A stretch of 64,000 bases of DNA, taken from Polynucleobacter sp. VK25 (GTDB lineage: Bacteria > Pseudomonadota > Gammaproteobacteria > Burkholderiales > Burkholderiaceae). Shown here piece after piece: positions 27,828-41,585 of this stretch (positions are counted from its first letter, which is position 1; each line of letters opens with the position of its first letter). Position numbers and translations under genes: made by a program. The notes under the pieces are model-generated. The model did not search any database, was not told the DNA's origin, and worked only from the letters and a program-made list of their open reading frames with translations. The stretch covers positions 1,250,144 through 1,314,143 of the forward strand of contig NZ_CP061288.1 in NCBI RefSeq assembly GCF_018687355.1, read 5' to 3'.

Positions 27828-28511
27828 CTAGTTTAAGCGTAAGACTTCTGCCCCTGCTGGCGGGGTAAAGGTAAAGCGATTGGCAGGCAAGTTCACATTG
27901 AGCTGGATCTTATCCAGAGTCACCAGAACTACGCTTCCTAAACCATCGGTTAGCTCAAGCGCCTTTGGCAAGCCATTAGCCATACCAATAGAGATCTTTG
28001 TATAAGGGAGATCATTTTTATTCTTAGCATTAGGATCTTTCTTAGGGGTTAAGGAAACCCACTTCATACCTAGGCGCTCTTCACCTTCAATTAAGTCAAA
28101 GTGCTGATCTAATGAGTTCTCACCAAATAGAATCGCTGCCGGTGTAGAAGCAAGAGCCTGCCCTGCTGGCCGAAAAGTTGCTTGGTTTAAATCCTTATCC
28201 CACAGGATCAACTGCTTGCCATCAGCAATCAACTTTTGTTCATACGGCTTTTGGGTATCCCAGATAAAACGGCCTGGCCGCTGAAATACAAAATGGCCTT
28301 GTGTTTGACGAACCACCTTTAAGCCTTTGTCTTGTGGCTCGTTAGCCTTAGGAGCGCGCAACTGCTGCTGCACAAAATCACCTTCAGCAGTTTTAGAGTT
28401 GCGCACAAACTGGCGTAACTGCTCTGAACCACTTTCAGATTGAGAGAGTGCCGCTCCTGAAAATAAGATGCTTGCAATTGTCAGAATTGCTGTAGTGAGA
28501 AATCTTGGCAT
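27828..28511 (-). CDS. lolA: Outer-membrane lipoprotein carrier protein LolA
   Basis: Periplasmic chaperone carrying lipoproteins from LolCDE to LolB. 227 residues with a Sec signal peptide (MPRFLTTAILTIASILFSGAALSQ). The hydrophobic half-barrel is seen in QGHFVFQRPGRFIWDTQKPYEQKLIADGKQLILWDKDLNQA. Six bases after ftsK, as in many proteobacteria, so co-transcribed with it. Confidence 0.95.
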   Translation of the reverse strand: MPRFLTTAILTIASILFSGAALSQSESGSEQLRQFVRNSKTAEGDFVQQQLRAPKANEPQDKGLKVVRQTQGHFVFQRPGRFIWDTQKPYEQKLIADGKQLILWDKDLNQATFRPAGQALASTPAAILFGENSLDQHFDLIEGEERLGMKWVSLTPKKDPNAKNKNDLPYTKISIGMANGLPKALELTDGLGSVVLVTLDKIQLNVNLPANRFTFTPPAGAEVLRLN

Positions 28512-28517
28512 GGATTC

Positions 28518-31826
<3,309 letters not shown>

Positions 31827-31860
31827 GAGTTTTAGCAAATAAGCAGGTAACTGAGCAATA

Positions 31861-31889
31861 AAAAACGCCTAGCAATGCTAGGCGTTTTT
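31861..31889. terminator. Bidirectional terminator between trxB and hppA
   Basis: Perfect stem AAAAACGCCTAGC / GCTAGGCGTTTTT around AAT, suitable for both convergent genes. Confidence 0.93.
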
Positions 31890-31925
31890 GTTTGTTGCAG
31901 TTTTATTGCTACTGCATCTTATCTC

Positions 31926-33986
31926 TTAACGTGAGATCACTGGCAAGAGTGGCACGATGAGCAATGCCACGATGTTGATGATCTTGATCAGTGGGTTAAC
32001 AGCTGGGCCCGCAGTATCTTTGTAAGGGTCGCCTACGGTGTCGCCAGTAACTGCAGCTTTATGAGCTTCAGAACCTTTGCCACCAAAGTTACCTTCTTCG
32101 ATATATTTCTTAGCGTTATCCCAAGCGCCACCACCAGTACACATCGAGATCGCCACAAACAAGCCGGTCACAATTGTGCCCATGAGTAAGCCACCCAATG
32201 CAGCAGGTCCTAACAAGAGACCGACGACGATTGGAGCTACCACTGGCAAGAGTGAAGGAATAATCATCTCTTTAATCGCTGCTGAGGTGAGCATGTCTAC
32301 TGCTTTGCCGTACTCAGGCTTGGCAGTGCCTTCCATGATTCCAGGGATATCACGGAACTGACGACGCACTTCTTCCACCACTGCACCAGCACAACGACCT
32401 ACCGCTTCCATTGCCATCGCACCGAACAAATAAGGAATCATGCCGCCAATAAATAGGCCAATGATCACCATATGGTTAGACAAGTCAAAAGATACTTGCT
32501 GACCAATGCCCTCTAAAGCGTGCGTATAGTCGGCAAAGAGTACGAGTGATGCCAGGCCTGCTGAACCAATCGCATAGCCCTTGGTAACCGCCTTAGTAGT
32601 GTTACCAACCGCATCCAATGGATCAGTAATGTCGCGTACTGATTGTGGCAAGCCTGCCATCTCTGCAATTCCACCAGCGTTATCTGTAATTGGACCGTAT
32701 GCATCAAGCGCAACCACAATACCTGCCATAGACAACATGGCGGTAGCTGCAATTGCAATGCCGTACAAACCCGCTAACCAATACGCTGCAAAAATTGCTG
32801 CACAAACAAACAACACTGGGTAAGCAGTTGACTTCATCGAGATACCTAAACCAGCGATGATGTTGGTGCCATGTCCCTTAGTAGATGCCTCAGCAATATG
32901 TTGCACTGGCTTGAACTGAGTACCGGTGTAGTACTCGGTAATCCACACCAAACCAGCCGTCAGTAGCAGGCCCACTACGGTTGAACCAAACAAGCGCCAT
33001 TGGCTACCCGGAATGCCCAAGGCATCATCCGGCATGATGAAGTTTGTTACGAAATAGAAGGCAATCAGCGATAAGCCGCCAGCAATGATCAAGCCTTTAT
33101 ACAAAGCAGGCATCACGTTTCTCATGCCTGGCGTTGCCTTTACAAATGAACAGCCAATAATCGAAGCAATGATAGAAACGCCACCGAGTACTAATGGATA
33201 AATAATTGCAGCAACTGGAGCACCAGTAACCATCAATGAGCCCAAGACCATGGTTGCAATTAAAGTTACCGCATAAGTTTCAAATAAGTCTGCTGCCATA
33301 CCTGCGCAGTCACCGACGTTATCGCCAACGTTGTCAGCAATTACCGCAGGGTTGCGTGGGTCATCTTCCGGGATCCCTGCTTCAACCTTACCAACCAAGT
33401 CTGCACCTACGTCAGCACCTTTAGTAAAGATACCGCCGCCTAAACGAGCGAAAATCGAAATCAGTGATGAGCCAAATGCCAAACCAATCAATGGATGCAA
33501 TACAGAAGAGAGGTCTTGTCCTGCGCCAATCGATACGAGGAACATGAAGAACAAGCCAACGCCCAAGAGACCAAGGCCAACTACCAACATGCCAGTAATT
33601 GCGCCGCCTTTGAAGGCTACGTTCAGGGCTTCGTTCATGCCTTTAGTAGCTGCTTCTGCAGTTCGAACGTTTGCTCGAACAGAAACATTCATACCAATAA
33701 AGCCGCAAGCACCAGAGAGAACGGCGCCAATGACAAAGCCAATCGCAGTCGCAAAATCGAGGAAGAGCGCCATGAGAATGGTTAAAACGACCCCTACAAC
33801 AGCGATCGTTTTATATTGGCGCGACAAATACGCTGCCGCACCCTGCTGAATCGCCTCAGCAATTTCTTGCATCTTGGCATTACCCGTACTTTGCTTCAAA
33901 ATCCAGCCGCGCATCACAAAACCGTAAATCACGGCTATGACACCGCACGCTAAGGCAAAATACAAGCCTAAAGTGACATTACTCAT
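31926..33986 (-). CDS. hppA: K+-independent proton-pumping membrane pyrophosphatase
   Basis: Couples pyrophosphate hydrolysis to proton export across the inner membrane. About 686 residues and 15-16 membrane helices. The PPi site shows [54 protein letters not shown] carries Lys and Thr where K+-dependent enzymes have Ala and Gly/Ala, indicating the K+-independent H+ pump. The ATG at 33986 has AGGGAG seven bases upstream; a start at 34022 is not needed. Divergent from soluble pyrophosphatase, 192 bp apart. Confidence 0.95.
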   Translation of the reverse strand: MSNVTLGLYFALACGVIAVIYGFVMRGWILKQSTGNAKMQEIAEAIQQGAAAYLSRQYKTIAVVGVVLTILMALFLDFATAIGFVIGAVLSGACGFIGMNVSVRANVRTAEAATKGMNEALNVAFKGGAITGMLVVGLGLLGVGLFFMFLVSIGAGQDLSSVLHPLIGLAFGSSLISIFARLGGGIFTKGADVGADLVGKVEAGIPEDDPRNPAVIADNVGDNVGDCAGMAADLFETYAVTLIATMVLGSLMVTGAPVAAIIYPLVLGGVSIIASIIGCSFVKATPGMRNVMPALYKGLIIAGGLSLIAFYFVTNFIMPDDALGIPGSQWRLFGSTVVGLLLTAGLVWITEYYTGTQFKPVQHIAEASTKGHGTNIIAGLGISMKSTAYPVLFVCAAIFAAYWLAGLYGIAIAATAMLSMAGIVVALDAYGPITDNAGGIAEMAGLPQSVRDITDPLDAVGNTTKAVTKGYAIGSAGLASLVLFADYTHALEGIGQQVSFDLSNHMVIIGLFIGGMIPYLFGAMAMEAVGRCAGAVVEEVRRQFRDIPGIMEGTAKPEYGKAVDMLTSAAIKEMIIPSLLPVVAPIVVGLLLGPAALGGLLMGTIVTGLFVAISMCTGGGAWDNAKKYIEEGNFGGKGSEAHKAAVTGDTVGDPYKDTAGPAVNPLIKIINIVALLIVPLLPVISR

Positions 33987-34178
33987 GCTTGAACTCCCTA
34001 AAGTTAATGATTTATTAATCATTTGTTAGTCTTTACTGTTTGCATATCCTGCACTTAGGTAGACCGGTTTTCGAAAGCTTTAAACTATGGTCTTTAAGCC
34101 GTATCAGTATGTAACAGAATTACCCCTGCTCCCCCTTGATAGGATCAGGGTATTTACTAATCATTATTCGGAGTATTT

Positions 34179-34715
34179 ATGAGTCTCGAAAAGGTCAAGC
34201 CAGGTAAAAAGATCCCTGAAAGCTTCAACGTCATTATTGAAATCCCAATGAACGCTGATCCAGTGAAGTATGAAGTGGATAAAGAGTCTGGCGCAATTTT
34301 TGTTGACCGATTTATGGGTACTGCAATGCACTATCCATGTAACTACGGCTATATCAACAAAACGATCGCTGGTGATGGCGACCCTGTTGACGTTCTCGTA
34401 ATTACTCCCTTCCCACTCATTCCAGGTGTAGTTGTTTCATGCCGCGCAATTGGCGTACTGCAAATGGAAGATGAAGGCGGTGAAGATGCCAAATTATTGG
34501 CCGTTCCAGAAGACAAAATTTTGCCTATCTATACACACTGGCAAAAACCAGAAGACATGAACCCATTACGTTTGAATCAGATTCAACACTTCTTCGAGCA
34601 CTATAAAGATCTCGAAAAAGGCAAATGGGTAAAAGTGCGAGGCTGGGGCGGCGTTGCCGATGCTCATAAAGAGATTCTTGAGGGTATCGAGCGTTACAAC
34701 AAAGAGCACGCTTAA
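34179..34715 (+). CDS. ppa: Soluble inorganic pyrophosphatase (family I)
   Basis: Hydrolyses cytoplasmic pyrophosphate, 178 residues. Active-site segments are [24 protein letters not shown] and [10 protein letters not shown], the last being the PROSITE-type DxDPxD signature with metal-binding aspartates, plus [10 protein letters not shown] near the end. CGGAG lies before the ATG. Divergent from hppA, so the cell has both an energy-conserving and a dissipating way to remove pyrophosphate from the same locus. Confidence 0.96.
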   Translation: MSLEKVKPGKKIPESFNVIIEIPMNADPVKYEVDKESGAIFVDRFMGTAMHYPCNYGYINKTIAGDGDPVDVLVITPFPLIPGVVVSCRAIGVLQMEDEGGEDAKLLAVPEDKILPIYTHWQKPEDMNPLRLNQIQHFFEHYKDLEKGKWVKVRGWGGVADAHKEILEGIERYNKEHA

Positions 34716-34772
34716 TTTATTGATTACTTTTATTCATTTAATTCATTACCAGCAAAGGCTTTGTGAATCGGA

Positions 34773-36392
34773 GTGAGCGCACAGAAAATTGCTTTAGCCC
34801 AAATCAACCCATTACTGGGTGATTTGGCTGGCAACGCGCAGCTCATTTACAAAGCCGCTCTAGAAGCCCATTCTCAGGGTGCCAAACTCGTAATAACCCC
34901 AGAGCTCTCGCTCACAGGCTATCCTCCAGAAGACTTACTGCTCCGCCCCGCTTTCATTGAAGCGGCACAGTTACAGCTTGAGCTCCTTATGAAAGAGTTA
35001 GCTCAGTATCCTGAGCTGACAGTCATCGTGGGTCATCCCAAACAAACATCGCAGGGCTTGCAAAACTACGCATCCGTTTTACAAAACGGCAAAGTGATTG
35101 CAGGCTATGCCAAACAAGAATTACCTAATCATGAAGTGTTCGACGAAGTGCGTTACTTCGTTCCTGGTAACCAAGCATGTGTCTTTGAGTGTGAAGGTAT
35201 TCGCTACGGATTAATTCTGTGTGAAGATGCCTGGCATGCTGGGCCTGCTAAGCAAGCACATGCTGCTGGCGCACAAGTACTGCTCGTTCCGAATGCATCT
35301 CCCTATCACCTGAAAAAAGAAGCGCTACGCATTGATGTGTTGCGTGGACATATTGCTCAAACCAATATGCCACTGGTTTATGTGAATGCCGTTGGCGGTC
35401 AAGATGAATTGGTTTTTGATGGCGGCTCATTTGCTTTAAATGGCAAAGGTGAAGTTGTCATGGCAATGCCTCAGTTTGAAACTGGCTTAGGTCTTGTTGC
35501 AGTCTCATCCTCCGGTCAACTGGAAAAAGGTGTAATCACCTCACCCCAATCCGTTGAGGCACAGGCTTATCAAGCCCTGGTCTTAGGTGTACGTGATTAC
35601 ATCACTAAAAATCGCTTCCCAGGGGTCATTATTGGCCTATCTGGAGGTGTAGATTCCGCTCTGGTGCTGGCAATTGCGGTAGATGCCCTAGGTGCCGATA
35701 AAGTACGTGCCGTCATGATGGCTTCACGCTATACCGCAGACATCTCCTGGATTGATGCACGTGAGATGGCTGAGAACTTGGGCGTGCAATACGATGAAAT
35801 CCCCATTAGCGGACCAGTAGATGCTTTAGAGACTTCTCTGGCAGAGCAATTCAAAGGTTTGAAAGTAGACGCTACTGAAGAAAATATTCAGGCACGTGTG
35901 CGCGGTACTTTATTAATGGCCCTCTCGAACAAAACAGGTCGGCTGGTTTTAACCACCGGCAACAAGAGTGAAATGGCTGTTGGCTACTGCACTCTCTATG
36001 GCGATATGGCTGGCGGTTTTGCAGTGATCAAAGATATTGCAAAGACCCTGGTGTATCGCTTGTGTGCTTATCGCAATAGCATTGCGCCAATTATTCCGGA
36101 ACGGATCCTAACTCGTGCCCCTTCAGCAGAATTACGTCCCGATCAAAAAGATCAAGATAGCCTGCCATCATATGAAGTTCTAGATGGGATCGTGGAGCGC
36201 TACATGGAGCAAAACCAATCTATCACCCAGATCATTGCCGCCGGTTTTGATGCGGAGAGCGTAGAAAAAGTGACTCGCTTAATTAAGTTAAACGAATACA
36301 AACGTCGTCAAGCACCCCCAGGGGTTCGCGTGACCACCCGCGCTTTTGGCCGGGATTGGCGCTACCCAATCACTTCACAATTTAGAGCCTAG
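34773..36392 (+). CDS. nadE: Glutamine-dependent NAD+ synthase
   Basis: Final step of NAD synthesis: nicotinate adenine dinucleotide to NAD using glutamine nitrogen. 539 residues. The N-terminal nitrilase-type amidase has the triad Glu44 (TPELSLTGY), Lys114 (AKQELPNHEVFDE) and Cys150 (LILCEDAW). The C-terminal synthetase has the PP-loop SGGVDS (290-295) and TTGNKSEMAVGYCTLYGDMAGGFAVIKD. The start codon is GTG after CGGA. Lies 72 bp before glnB. Confidence 0.96.
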   Translation: MSAQKIALAQINPLLGDLAGNAQLIYKAALEAHSQGAKLVITPELSLTGYPPEDLLLRPAFIEAAQLQLELLMKELAQYPELTVIVGHPKQTSQGLQNYASVLQNGKVIAGYAKQELPNHEVFDEVRYFVPGNQACVFECEGIRYGLILCEDAWHAGPAKQAHAAGAQVLLVPNASPYHLKKEALRIDVLRGHIAQTNMPLVYVNAVGGQDELVFDGGSFALNGKGEVVMAMPQFETGLGLVAVSSSGQLEKGVITSPQSVEAQAYQALVLGVRDYITKNRFPGVIIGLSGGVDSALVLAIAVDALGADKVRAVMMASRYTADISWIDAREMAENLGVQYDEIPISGPVDALETSLAEQFKGLKVDATEENIQARVRGTLLMALSNKTGRLVLTTGNKSEMAVGYCTLYGDMAGGFAVIKDIAKTLVYRLCAYRNSIAPIIPERILTRAPSAELRPDQKDQDSLPSYEVLDGIVERYMEQNQSITQIIAAGFDAESVEKVTRLIKLNEYKRRQAPPGVRVTTRAFGRDWRYPITSQFRA

Positions 36393-36414
36393 AGAGTTCA
36401 AAATAGCTTGGTTT

Positions 36415-36444
36415 TTGGCAAGTCGTTCAAGTTCTAGGTATGAT
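36415..36444 (+). promoter_or_regulatory. Sigma-70-type promoter of glnB
   Basis: TTGGCA (36415-36420) and TATGAT (36439-36444) separated by 18 bp, a good vegetative promoter. The ATG at 36465 has AGGGGGA about six bases upstream. It lets glnB be expressed independently of nadE. Confidence 0.65.
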
Positions 36445-36455
36445 TACTGCATTAG

Positions 36456-36803
<348 letters not shown>

Positions 36804-36831
36804 AAATAGGTTTAACGTAACATACAAACGC

Positions 36832-36857
36832 AGCGGCTTAATTAGCCGCTGTTTTTA
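36832..36857. terminator. Terminator between glnB and the RodZ-like gene
   Basis: Stem CAGCGGCT / AGCCGCTG around TAATT, followed by TTTTT on the plus strand. It terminates glnB and possibly the convergent gene. Confidence 0.9.
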
Positions 36858-36863
36858 TTTGGA

Positions 36864-37844
36864 TTAACGTAGTTGAGAGTCGGAAGAAGTGACTGGAGCT
36901 GCAGGCTGAATCATTTCAGCTGGTTCCAAAATAATTGTCTTACTAGCTGTGTTACCCGTGCGAACCTTAGCACCTTGATAGTACAAGTCCACTTGATTTA
37001 AACCACCGGTGAGCACTTTGAATGGCGGCTTGCCAAAAATGCTGGCTCCAACGCCAGGCTCTAAAGTTTTATTTTGAGTTTTGCCAGTAGCATCTACAAC
37101 GCAAACGGTTTGAGCAGTCTTGGACTGCAGATAAACCATGTCGCCGGCTTTTTTTGGCGCATCTGGCTTGTAGTTCATTGCCGAAGCATCAGCAGCTGGG
37201 CATTCAGCAGAAACAGCTGCCGGCGCTGGTACTGGTGCTGGTTTGGCGTCCGCTACAGGCTCTGGAGTAGTGGCTGGCGCAGGCTCTGGTGCCACCTCTT
37301 CAATAATGACCAATTCCTCTTTTACCGGCTCAGGAAAAAATAAGGGGCGTAGATTAATAACAGCAAAAATCACTACTGCAGCAATTACCAAGAGCAGGAA
37401 GAATTTCTTTTTAGGACTTCCCTTAGCTTTTGATTGCACTCGATAGTCGACTACGCTTTCAGTAGTTTTTTTGGCGATTGTTTTTTCAGGCTTTGACTCT
37501 GCAGCCTCTTCTTTTTCAGGCTTTAATTTTTTATCTACTGCAGAGGCTTCTGTCTCCTCCCGAAATCTTTCCTGTACTTCATCCGCTTTAACGGGCTGCG
37601 CAACACCAGAAAAATCAAATGCATCTTCTGGGGTGAGCTTTAATAGAGTGGCGACTTTTTTTGCCGCTGTGAATTTAACTTGAGCACCATAGAAGCTGCT
37701 CATTTCGCCATTCTCAAGCTGTTCGATTTGACGAACAGAGAGACATGCCATTCCAGACAAATCCTTTGCACTTAAACCAAGACTTTCTCTGGCCTTAGTA
37801 AATGCCTCTTTTCGAATCTCGGGAAGTTTTGCTTTTATAACCAC
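36864..37844 (-). CDS. RodZ-like membrane protein with cytoplasmic helix-turn-helix
   Basis: 326 residues. A Cro/C1-type helix-turn-helix fold (about 15-72, ARESLGLSAKDLSGMACLSVRQIEQLENGE) is followed by a charged linker. One membrane helix (about 147-169) and a Pro/Ala/Glu-rich periplasmic stretch (about 171-220) come next. The C-terminal domain ending near residue 312 resembles the DUF4115/RodZ periplasmic domain (CVVDATGKTQNKTLEPGVGASIFGKPPFKVLTG). RodZ links MreB to the wall machinery. The usual ispG neighbour is absent, so the name is by architecture only. Confidence 0.72.
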   Translation of the reverse strand: MVIKAKLPEIRKEAFTKARESLGLSAKDLSGMACLSVRQIEQLENGEMSSFYGAQVKFTAAKKVATLLKLTPEDAFDFSGVAQPVKADEVQERFREETEASAVDKKLKPEKEEAAESKPEKTIAKKTTESVVDYRVQSKAKGSPKKKFFLLLVIAAVVIFAVINLRPLFFPEPVKEELVIIEEVAPEPAPATTPEPVADAKPAPVPAPAAVSAECPAADASAMNYKPDAPKKAGDMVYLQSKTAQTVCVVDATGKTQNKTLEPGVGASIFGKPPFKVLTGGLNQVDLYYQGAKVRTGNTASKTIILEPAEMIQPAAPVTSSDSQLR

Positions 37845-37953
37845 TGCAGGCTTGTCTCGCTATTTGTTATTGATATAACTCTAATTCATTGATTACTTTA
37901 ACGCTTTATTTGATATTAGTACTTTTATACCAATTGATAAATTAGCTCTCAAG

Positions 37954-38583
37954 CTAGTCAGTCAAGGGGTGATTCTCTAAATCAGACTCCAAGTATTTTT
38001 TTACTAAGTTTTGCACTGAATCGGCATGCATTTTGTCCATCACCCTGGCTTTATGCACCTTAATAGTTGCGTCAGTAGTGCCGAGCTTTACCGCAATATC
38101 CTTGTTTAATAGACCTTTAACGAGCCATCCGCATACTTCTCGCTCTCTTGGGGTAAGACTTTCGTAATCCCTCTTAGCCTCTACATCCAAAGAAACGCGT
38201 TTGAGCTGACGACTGTCAAATTCAATTGCATCAGCTACTGCCTTTAAAAGTTCTTCGAGATTAAATGGCTTGAATAGAAAATCCAATGCCCCCTTCTTCA
38301 GGCCCTGAACAATTTGGTGAGGATGGCTTTGCCCACTGACAAAGACAATCGGCGTCTTGCGACCAAACTTTTGGAGCTTTTCTTGCAAATCTAGCCCAGT
38401 CATATCGGGCATTTGCATATCTAGCAAGATAACGGCCGGAGACACTGGAACAGATTTCTCCAGAAAAACGCTGGCAGATGCGTAGTCCTCAACGAGATAG
38501 CCCAACTCCCGTAGCATTCTTGAAAGAGAGATGCGCATAGACTCGTCATCATCAATAAGGTATATGTGGCCGACTTTAGTCAT
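37954..38583 (-). CDS. Orphan FixJ/NarL-type response regulator
   Basis: 209 residues from ATG 38583; an in-frame TTG lies nine bases earlier. The receiver domain has acidic residues Asp11-Asp13, phosphoacceptor Asp55 (ILLDMQMPDMTG), Ser83 and Lys105 (FKPF). The C-terminal LuxR-type helix-turn-helix reads LTPREREVCGWLVKGLLNKDIAVKLGTTDATIKVHKARVMDKM. No histidine kinase is nearby, so the cognate signal is unknown. Divergent from ilvD. Confidence 0.9.
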   Translation of the reverse strand: MTKVGHIYLIDDDESMRISLSRMLRELGYLVEDYASASVFLEKSVPVSPAVILLDMQMPDMTGLDLQEKLQKFGRKTPIVFVSGQSHPHQIVQGLKKGALDFLFKPFNLEELLKAVADAIEFDSRQLKRVSLDVEAKRDYESLTPREREVCGWLVKGLLNKDIAVKLGTTDATIKVHKARVMDKMHADSVQNLVKKYLESDLENHPLTD

Positions 38584-38815
38584 TGAATTCAAAGGAAAAA
38601 GTGATCGATGGATTAATGTACTGCAGCGTCTTTTGAGAAGCTATTAGCTATCAAGCTAATACTTAGACCTAAATCAATGATTTCATTGGTATTTTTTGTA
38701 TTGCGGTGCAACATTTATCCCAACTTAGTCAATTGCCTCAATCTACAGAACCTTTGATGCCATCTCACGGCACAATAGAGCCTTTCGACACAAACCTTTT
38801 CTGGAGTAAATAAGC

Positions 38816-40507
38816 ATGAAACGCCTTAATGAACGCTCGCGCATGGTCACCGAAGGGGTCGCTCGCGCACCTAATCGTTCGATGTATTACGCAATGGGTT
38901 ACGAAGAAAAGGATTTTGCAAAGCCAATGGTTGGCGTTGCAAACGGTCACTCCACTATCACTCCTTGTAATAGTGGTTTACAAAAATTAGCTGACGCTGC
39001 TGTTGAAGCATTAGAAGCGGCTGGTGCAAAAGCTCAAGTATTTGGTACGCCAACCGTTTCTGATGGTATCGGCATGGGCACTGAGGGAATGAAGTATTCA
39101 CTCGTATCACGTGAAGTCATTGCCGACAGTATTGAAGTTTGTGTCAACGGTCTTTGGCAAGATGGTGTAGTGGTCATTGGTGGTTGCGATAAAAACATGC
39201 CGGGCGGCATGATGGCTTTAGCGCGCACTAACGTTCCTGGCATCTATGTTTATGGCGGCACAATTAAGCCAGGTCATTACAAAGGCAAGGAACTCAATAT
39301 CGTTTCTGCATTTGAAGCGGTTGGTGAATTTACATCTGGCCGATTGAGTGAAGAAGATTTAAAGGGTGTTGAACAGCATGCCTGTCCAGGTAGCGGCTCT
39401 TGTGGCGGTATGTACACAGCAAACACCATGAGCTCTTCATTTGAGGCTTTGGGCATGAGCTTGCCCTACTCTTCTACGATGGCCAACGTTGATGCTGAAA
39501 AGGTAGCTAGCGCTGCTGAATCCGCACGCGTCCTAGTTGAAGCAGTTAAGAACAATCTTCGTCCACGCGACATCATTACCAAGAAATCCATTGAGAACGC
39601 AGTCAGCGTCATCATGGCGGTTGGCGGATCTACCAATGCCGTATTGCATTTCTTGGCGATTACAAGCGCTGCTGAAATTGATTGGACCATTGATGACTTT
39701 GAGCGTATTCGCAAACGCGTTCCTGTGATCGTGGATATGAAACCATCTGGAACATATTTAGCAACTGATTTACATCAAGCTGGCGGCATTCCACAAGTCA
39801 TGAAAATTTTGCTCGATGGTGGTTTGCTACACGGTGATTGCATGACGATTACTGGCAAGACAATTGCCGAAGTATTGAAGGATGTGCCGTCAGTGCCACG
39901 CGCTGATCAAAAAGTGATTCGTACTTTAGACAACCCTTTGTACAAGCAAGGTCACTTGGCTATTCTCAAAGGCAACATCTCCCCTGAGGGTTGCGTTGCG
40001 AAGATTACTGGCTTGAAGAACCCTTCTATCACTGGTCCAGCACGGGTATTTGATTCTGAAGACGATGCAATGGCAGCCATCATGGCCCAGAAGATCAAGG
40101 ATGGTGACATCGTTGTGATTCGTTATGAAGGCCCTAAAGGCGGTCCCGGCATGCGTGAAATGCTTGCCCCTACCTCGGCCCTCGTTGGCCAAGGCCTAGG
40201 CGAATCAGTGGGCCTGATTACCGATGGTCGCTTCTCTGGTGGCACATGGGGCATGGTAGTTGGTCACGTCGCTCCTGAGGCTTATGTAGGCGGCACAATC
40301 GCTCTCATTAATGAAGGTGACTCAGTAACGATTGATGCGCACAAGTTGCTGATTCAGCTGAACGTGGACGAAGCAGAAATTGCCAAGCGCCGTGCGGCCT
40401 GGGTACAACCGAAACCACGCTATACCCGCGGCTTGCTAGCTAAATATGCAAGTCTGGCAAGTAGCGCCAGTAAAGGTGCTGTAACTGATCAAGATTTAAA
40501 TATTTAA
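38816..40507 (+). CDS. ilvD: Dihydroxy-acid dehydratase
   Basis: Fourth step of valine/isoleucine synthesis, converting dihydroxy acids to 2-oxo acids. 563 residues. Fe-S cysteine motifs: [16 protein letters not shown] and [33 protein letters not shown] and the C-terminal [21 protein letters not shown] complete the family pattern. GGAG precedes the ATG and a strong terminator follows. Confidence 0.97.
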   Translation: MKRLNERSRMVTEGVARAPNRSMYYAMGYEEKDFAKPMVGVANGHSTITPCNSGLQKLADAAVEALEAAGAKAQVFGTPTVSDGIGMGTEGMKYSLVSREVIADSIEVCVNGLWQDGVVVIGGCDKNMPGGMMALARTNVPGIYVYGGTIKPGHYKGKELNIVSAFEAVGEFTSGRLSEEDLKGVEQHACPGSGSCGGMYTANTMSSSFEALGMSLPYSSTMANVDAEKVASAAESARVLVEAVKNNLRPRDIITKKSIENAVSVIMAVGGSTNAVLHFLAITSAAEIDWTIDDFERIRKRVPVIVDMKPSGTYLATDLHQAGGIPQVMKILLDGGLLHGDCMTITGKTIAEVLKDVPSVPRADQKVIRTLDNPLYKQGHLAILKGNISPEGCVAKITGLKNPSITGPARVFDSEDDAMAAIMAQKIKDGDIVVIRYEGPKGGPGMREMLAPTSALVGQGLGESVGLITDGRFSGGTWGMVVGHVAPEAYVGGTIALINEGDSVTIDAHKLLIQLNVDEAEIAKRRAAWVQPKPRYTRGLLAKYASLASSASKGAVTDQDLNI

Positions 40508-40521
40508 TTAATTTTGATTAT

Positions 40522-40556
40522 AAAAAAGCCCCTAAGTAAATCTAGGGGCTTTTTTT
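40522..40556. terminator. Terminator between ilvD and the PCu(A)C gene
   Basis: Stem GCCCCTA (40528-40534) / TAGGGGC (40543-40549) with flanking A- and T-runs, usable from both sides. Confidence 0.93.
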
Positions 40557-40580
40557 ATTGCTTCTGTTAAATCGCTTTAC

Positions 40581-41066
40581 TTAGTGCTTCATTGCTCCAT
40601 GACCGGCAGCCGCGTTACCCATCGCGTTTACAGGCATTTTTACTTCCACCTCACCCGCTTTTGCAAACTTCAACTTCACTGGCACAGTTTCACCAGCAGT
40701 TAGAGGTGCTTTAATGTTCATCAACATGAGGTGCAAACCGCCTGGCTTGAGTTCAACCGCCCCACCTGCTGGCAAAGGGATGTCTTTAACTTGGCGCATT
40801 TTCATGACATTTCCATCCATTGCCATTTCGTGCAACTGCACTTCACCAGCAACTGGCGAGCTAGCAGAAATCAACTGATCGGCAGCACCTTTGTTCTCAA
40901 TCTTCATAAAGCCGCCAGCCACTTGCTGCCCTGGAACGGTAGCGCGGGTGTAGGCGTTCTCAATTTGTACGCTACCGACTTTAGCGTTCTGTGCGCTTGC
41001 TAAACCACCAAAACCAAAGCCAATTGCTGTGATCAACAATGCTTTCAATAAAGTATTACTTTTCAT
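40581..41066 (-). CDS. Periplasmic copper chaperone PCu(A)C
   Basis: 161 residues with a Sec signal peptide (ending GLASAQ). The Cu(I)-binding signature is exact: His79-X10-Met90-X21-His112-X-Met114. PCu(A)C delivers copper to the CuA/CuB sites of cytochrome oxidase. A His/Met-rich end (HGAMKH) may add binding capacity. Last gene of the copper operon, 36 bp after the TlpA-like gene, followed by a terminator. Confidence 0.93.
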   Translation of the reverse strand: MKSNTLLKALLITAIGFGFGGLASAQNAKVGSVQIENAYTRATVPGQQVAGGFMKIENKGAADQLISASSPVAGEVQLHEMAMDGNVMKMRQVKDIPLPAGGAVELKPGGLHLMLMNIKAPLTAGETVPVKLKFAKAGEVEVKMPVNAMGNAAAGHGAMKH

Positions 41067-41102
41067 TTGTACACTCTCCTAGTAAATATTCATATGGGTT
41101 GA

Positions 41103-41585
41103 CTATGACTTGCCGGCAAAGAAGCTTTGTAGCCTCAGAAAATCCACCCCGCCAGTCTTACGAGCGACTTTGCCGCTCTTATCAATCATGATCGTTGTAG
41201 GGGTTTCTCCATGCCACTGCGGATCAATCTCATAACGTAAGCGCTCATCAAATAGGGCAGCCACATAGTAATTATTTGCCTTATCTAATCCTGCCTTGCT
41301 CAGCATTTTTTTAATAGCATCTTGTGAAACATCATCAACCTGAATAAAGATCACTTTTGCATTTGGGTTGTTTTTTAGAAACTGGCCCCACTGCGGCATC
41401 TCTTTTACACAAGCCGGACAGGTCACACCCCAAAAATGGACCGCCAATGGCGAGCCATTGCCAGCCTTGCTTATCGACTTCCAATCCCCCGCTTGATAAG
41501 GCTTCAAAGAGGCTACATCCGCCAGCACCAGGCCGGCAATAGATAAAGATAAGGTAACGAGGAGTGCTGACCAAAACCGCTTCAT
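41103..41585 (-). CDS. TlpA-like thioredoxin-fold protein, exported
   Basis: 160 residues with an N-terminal signal/anchor (MKRFWSALLVTLSLSIAGLVLA). Redox centre Cys56-Pro-Ala-Cys59 in FWGVTCPACVKEMPQWGQ and a cis-Pro region GETPTTIMID. In this setting it could reduce the CuA cysteines or the cysteine-rich BNR partner, as TlpA/Sco-like proteins do. The start overlaps the BNR gene stop by ATGA. Confidence 0.9.
   Translation of the reverse strand: MKRFWSALLVTLSLSIAGLVLADVASLKPYQAGDWKSISKAGNGSPLAVHFWGVTCPACVKEMPQWGQFLKNNPNAKVIFIQVDDVSQDAIKKMLSKAGLDKANNYYVAALFDERLRYEIDPQWHGETPTTIMIDKSGKVARKTGGVDFLRLQSFFAGKS

Noticed and set aside
33331..33849. 172-codon plus-strand frame
   Set aside because: Antisense to the membrane helices of hppA, a common artefact of GC-skewed codons.
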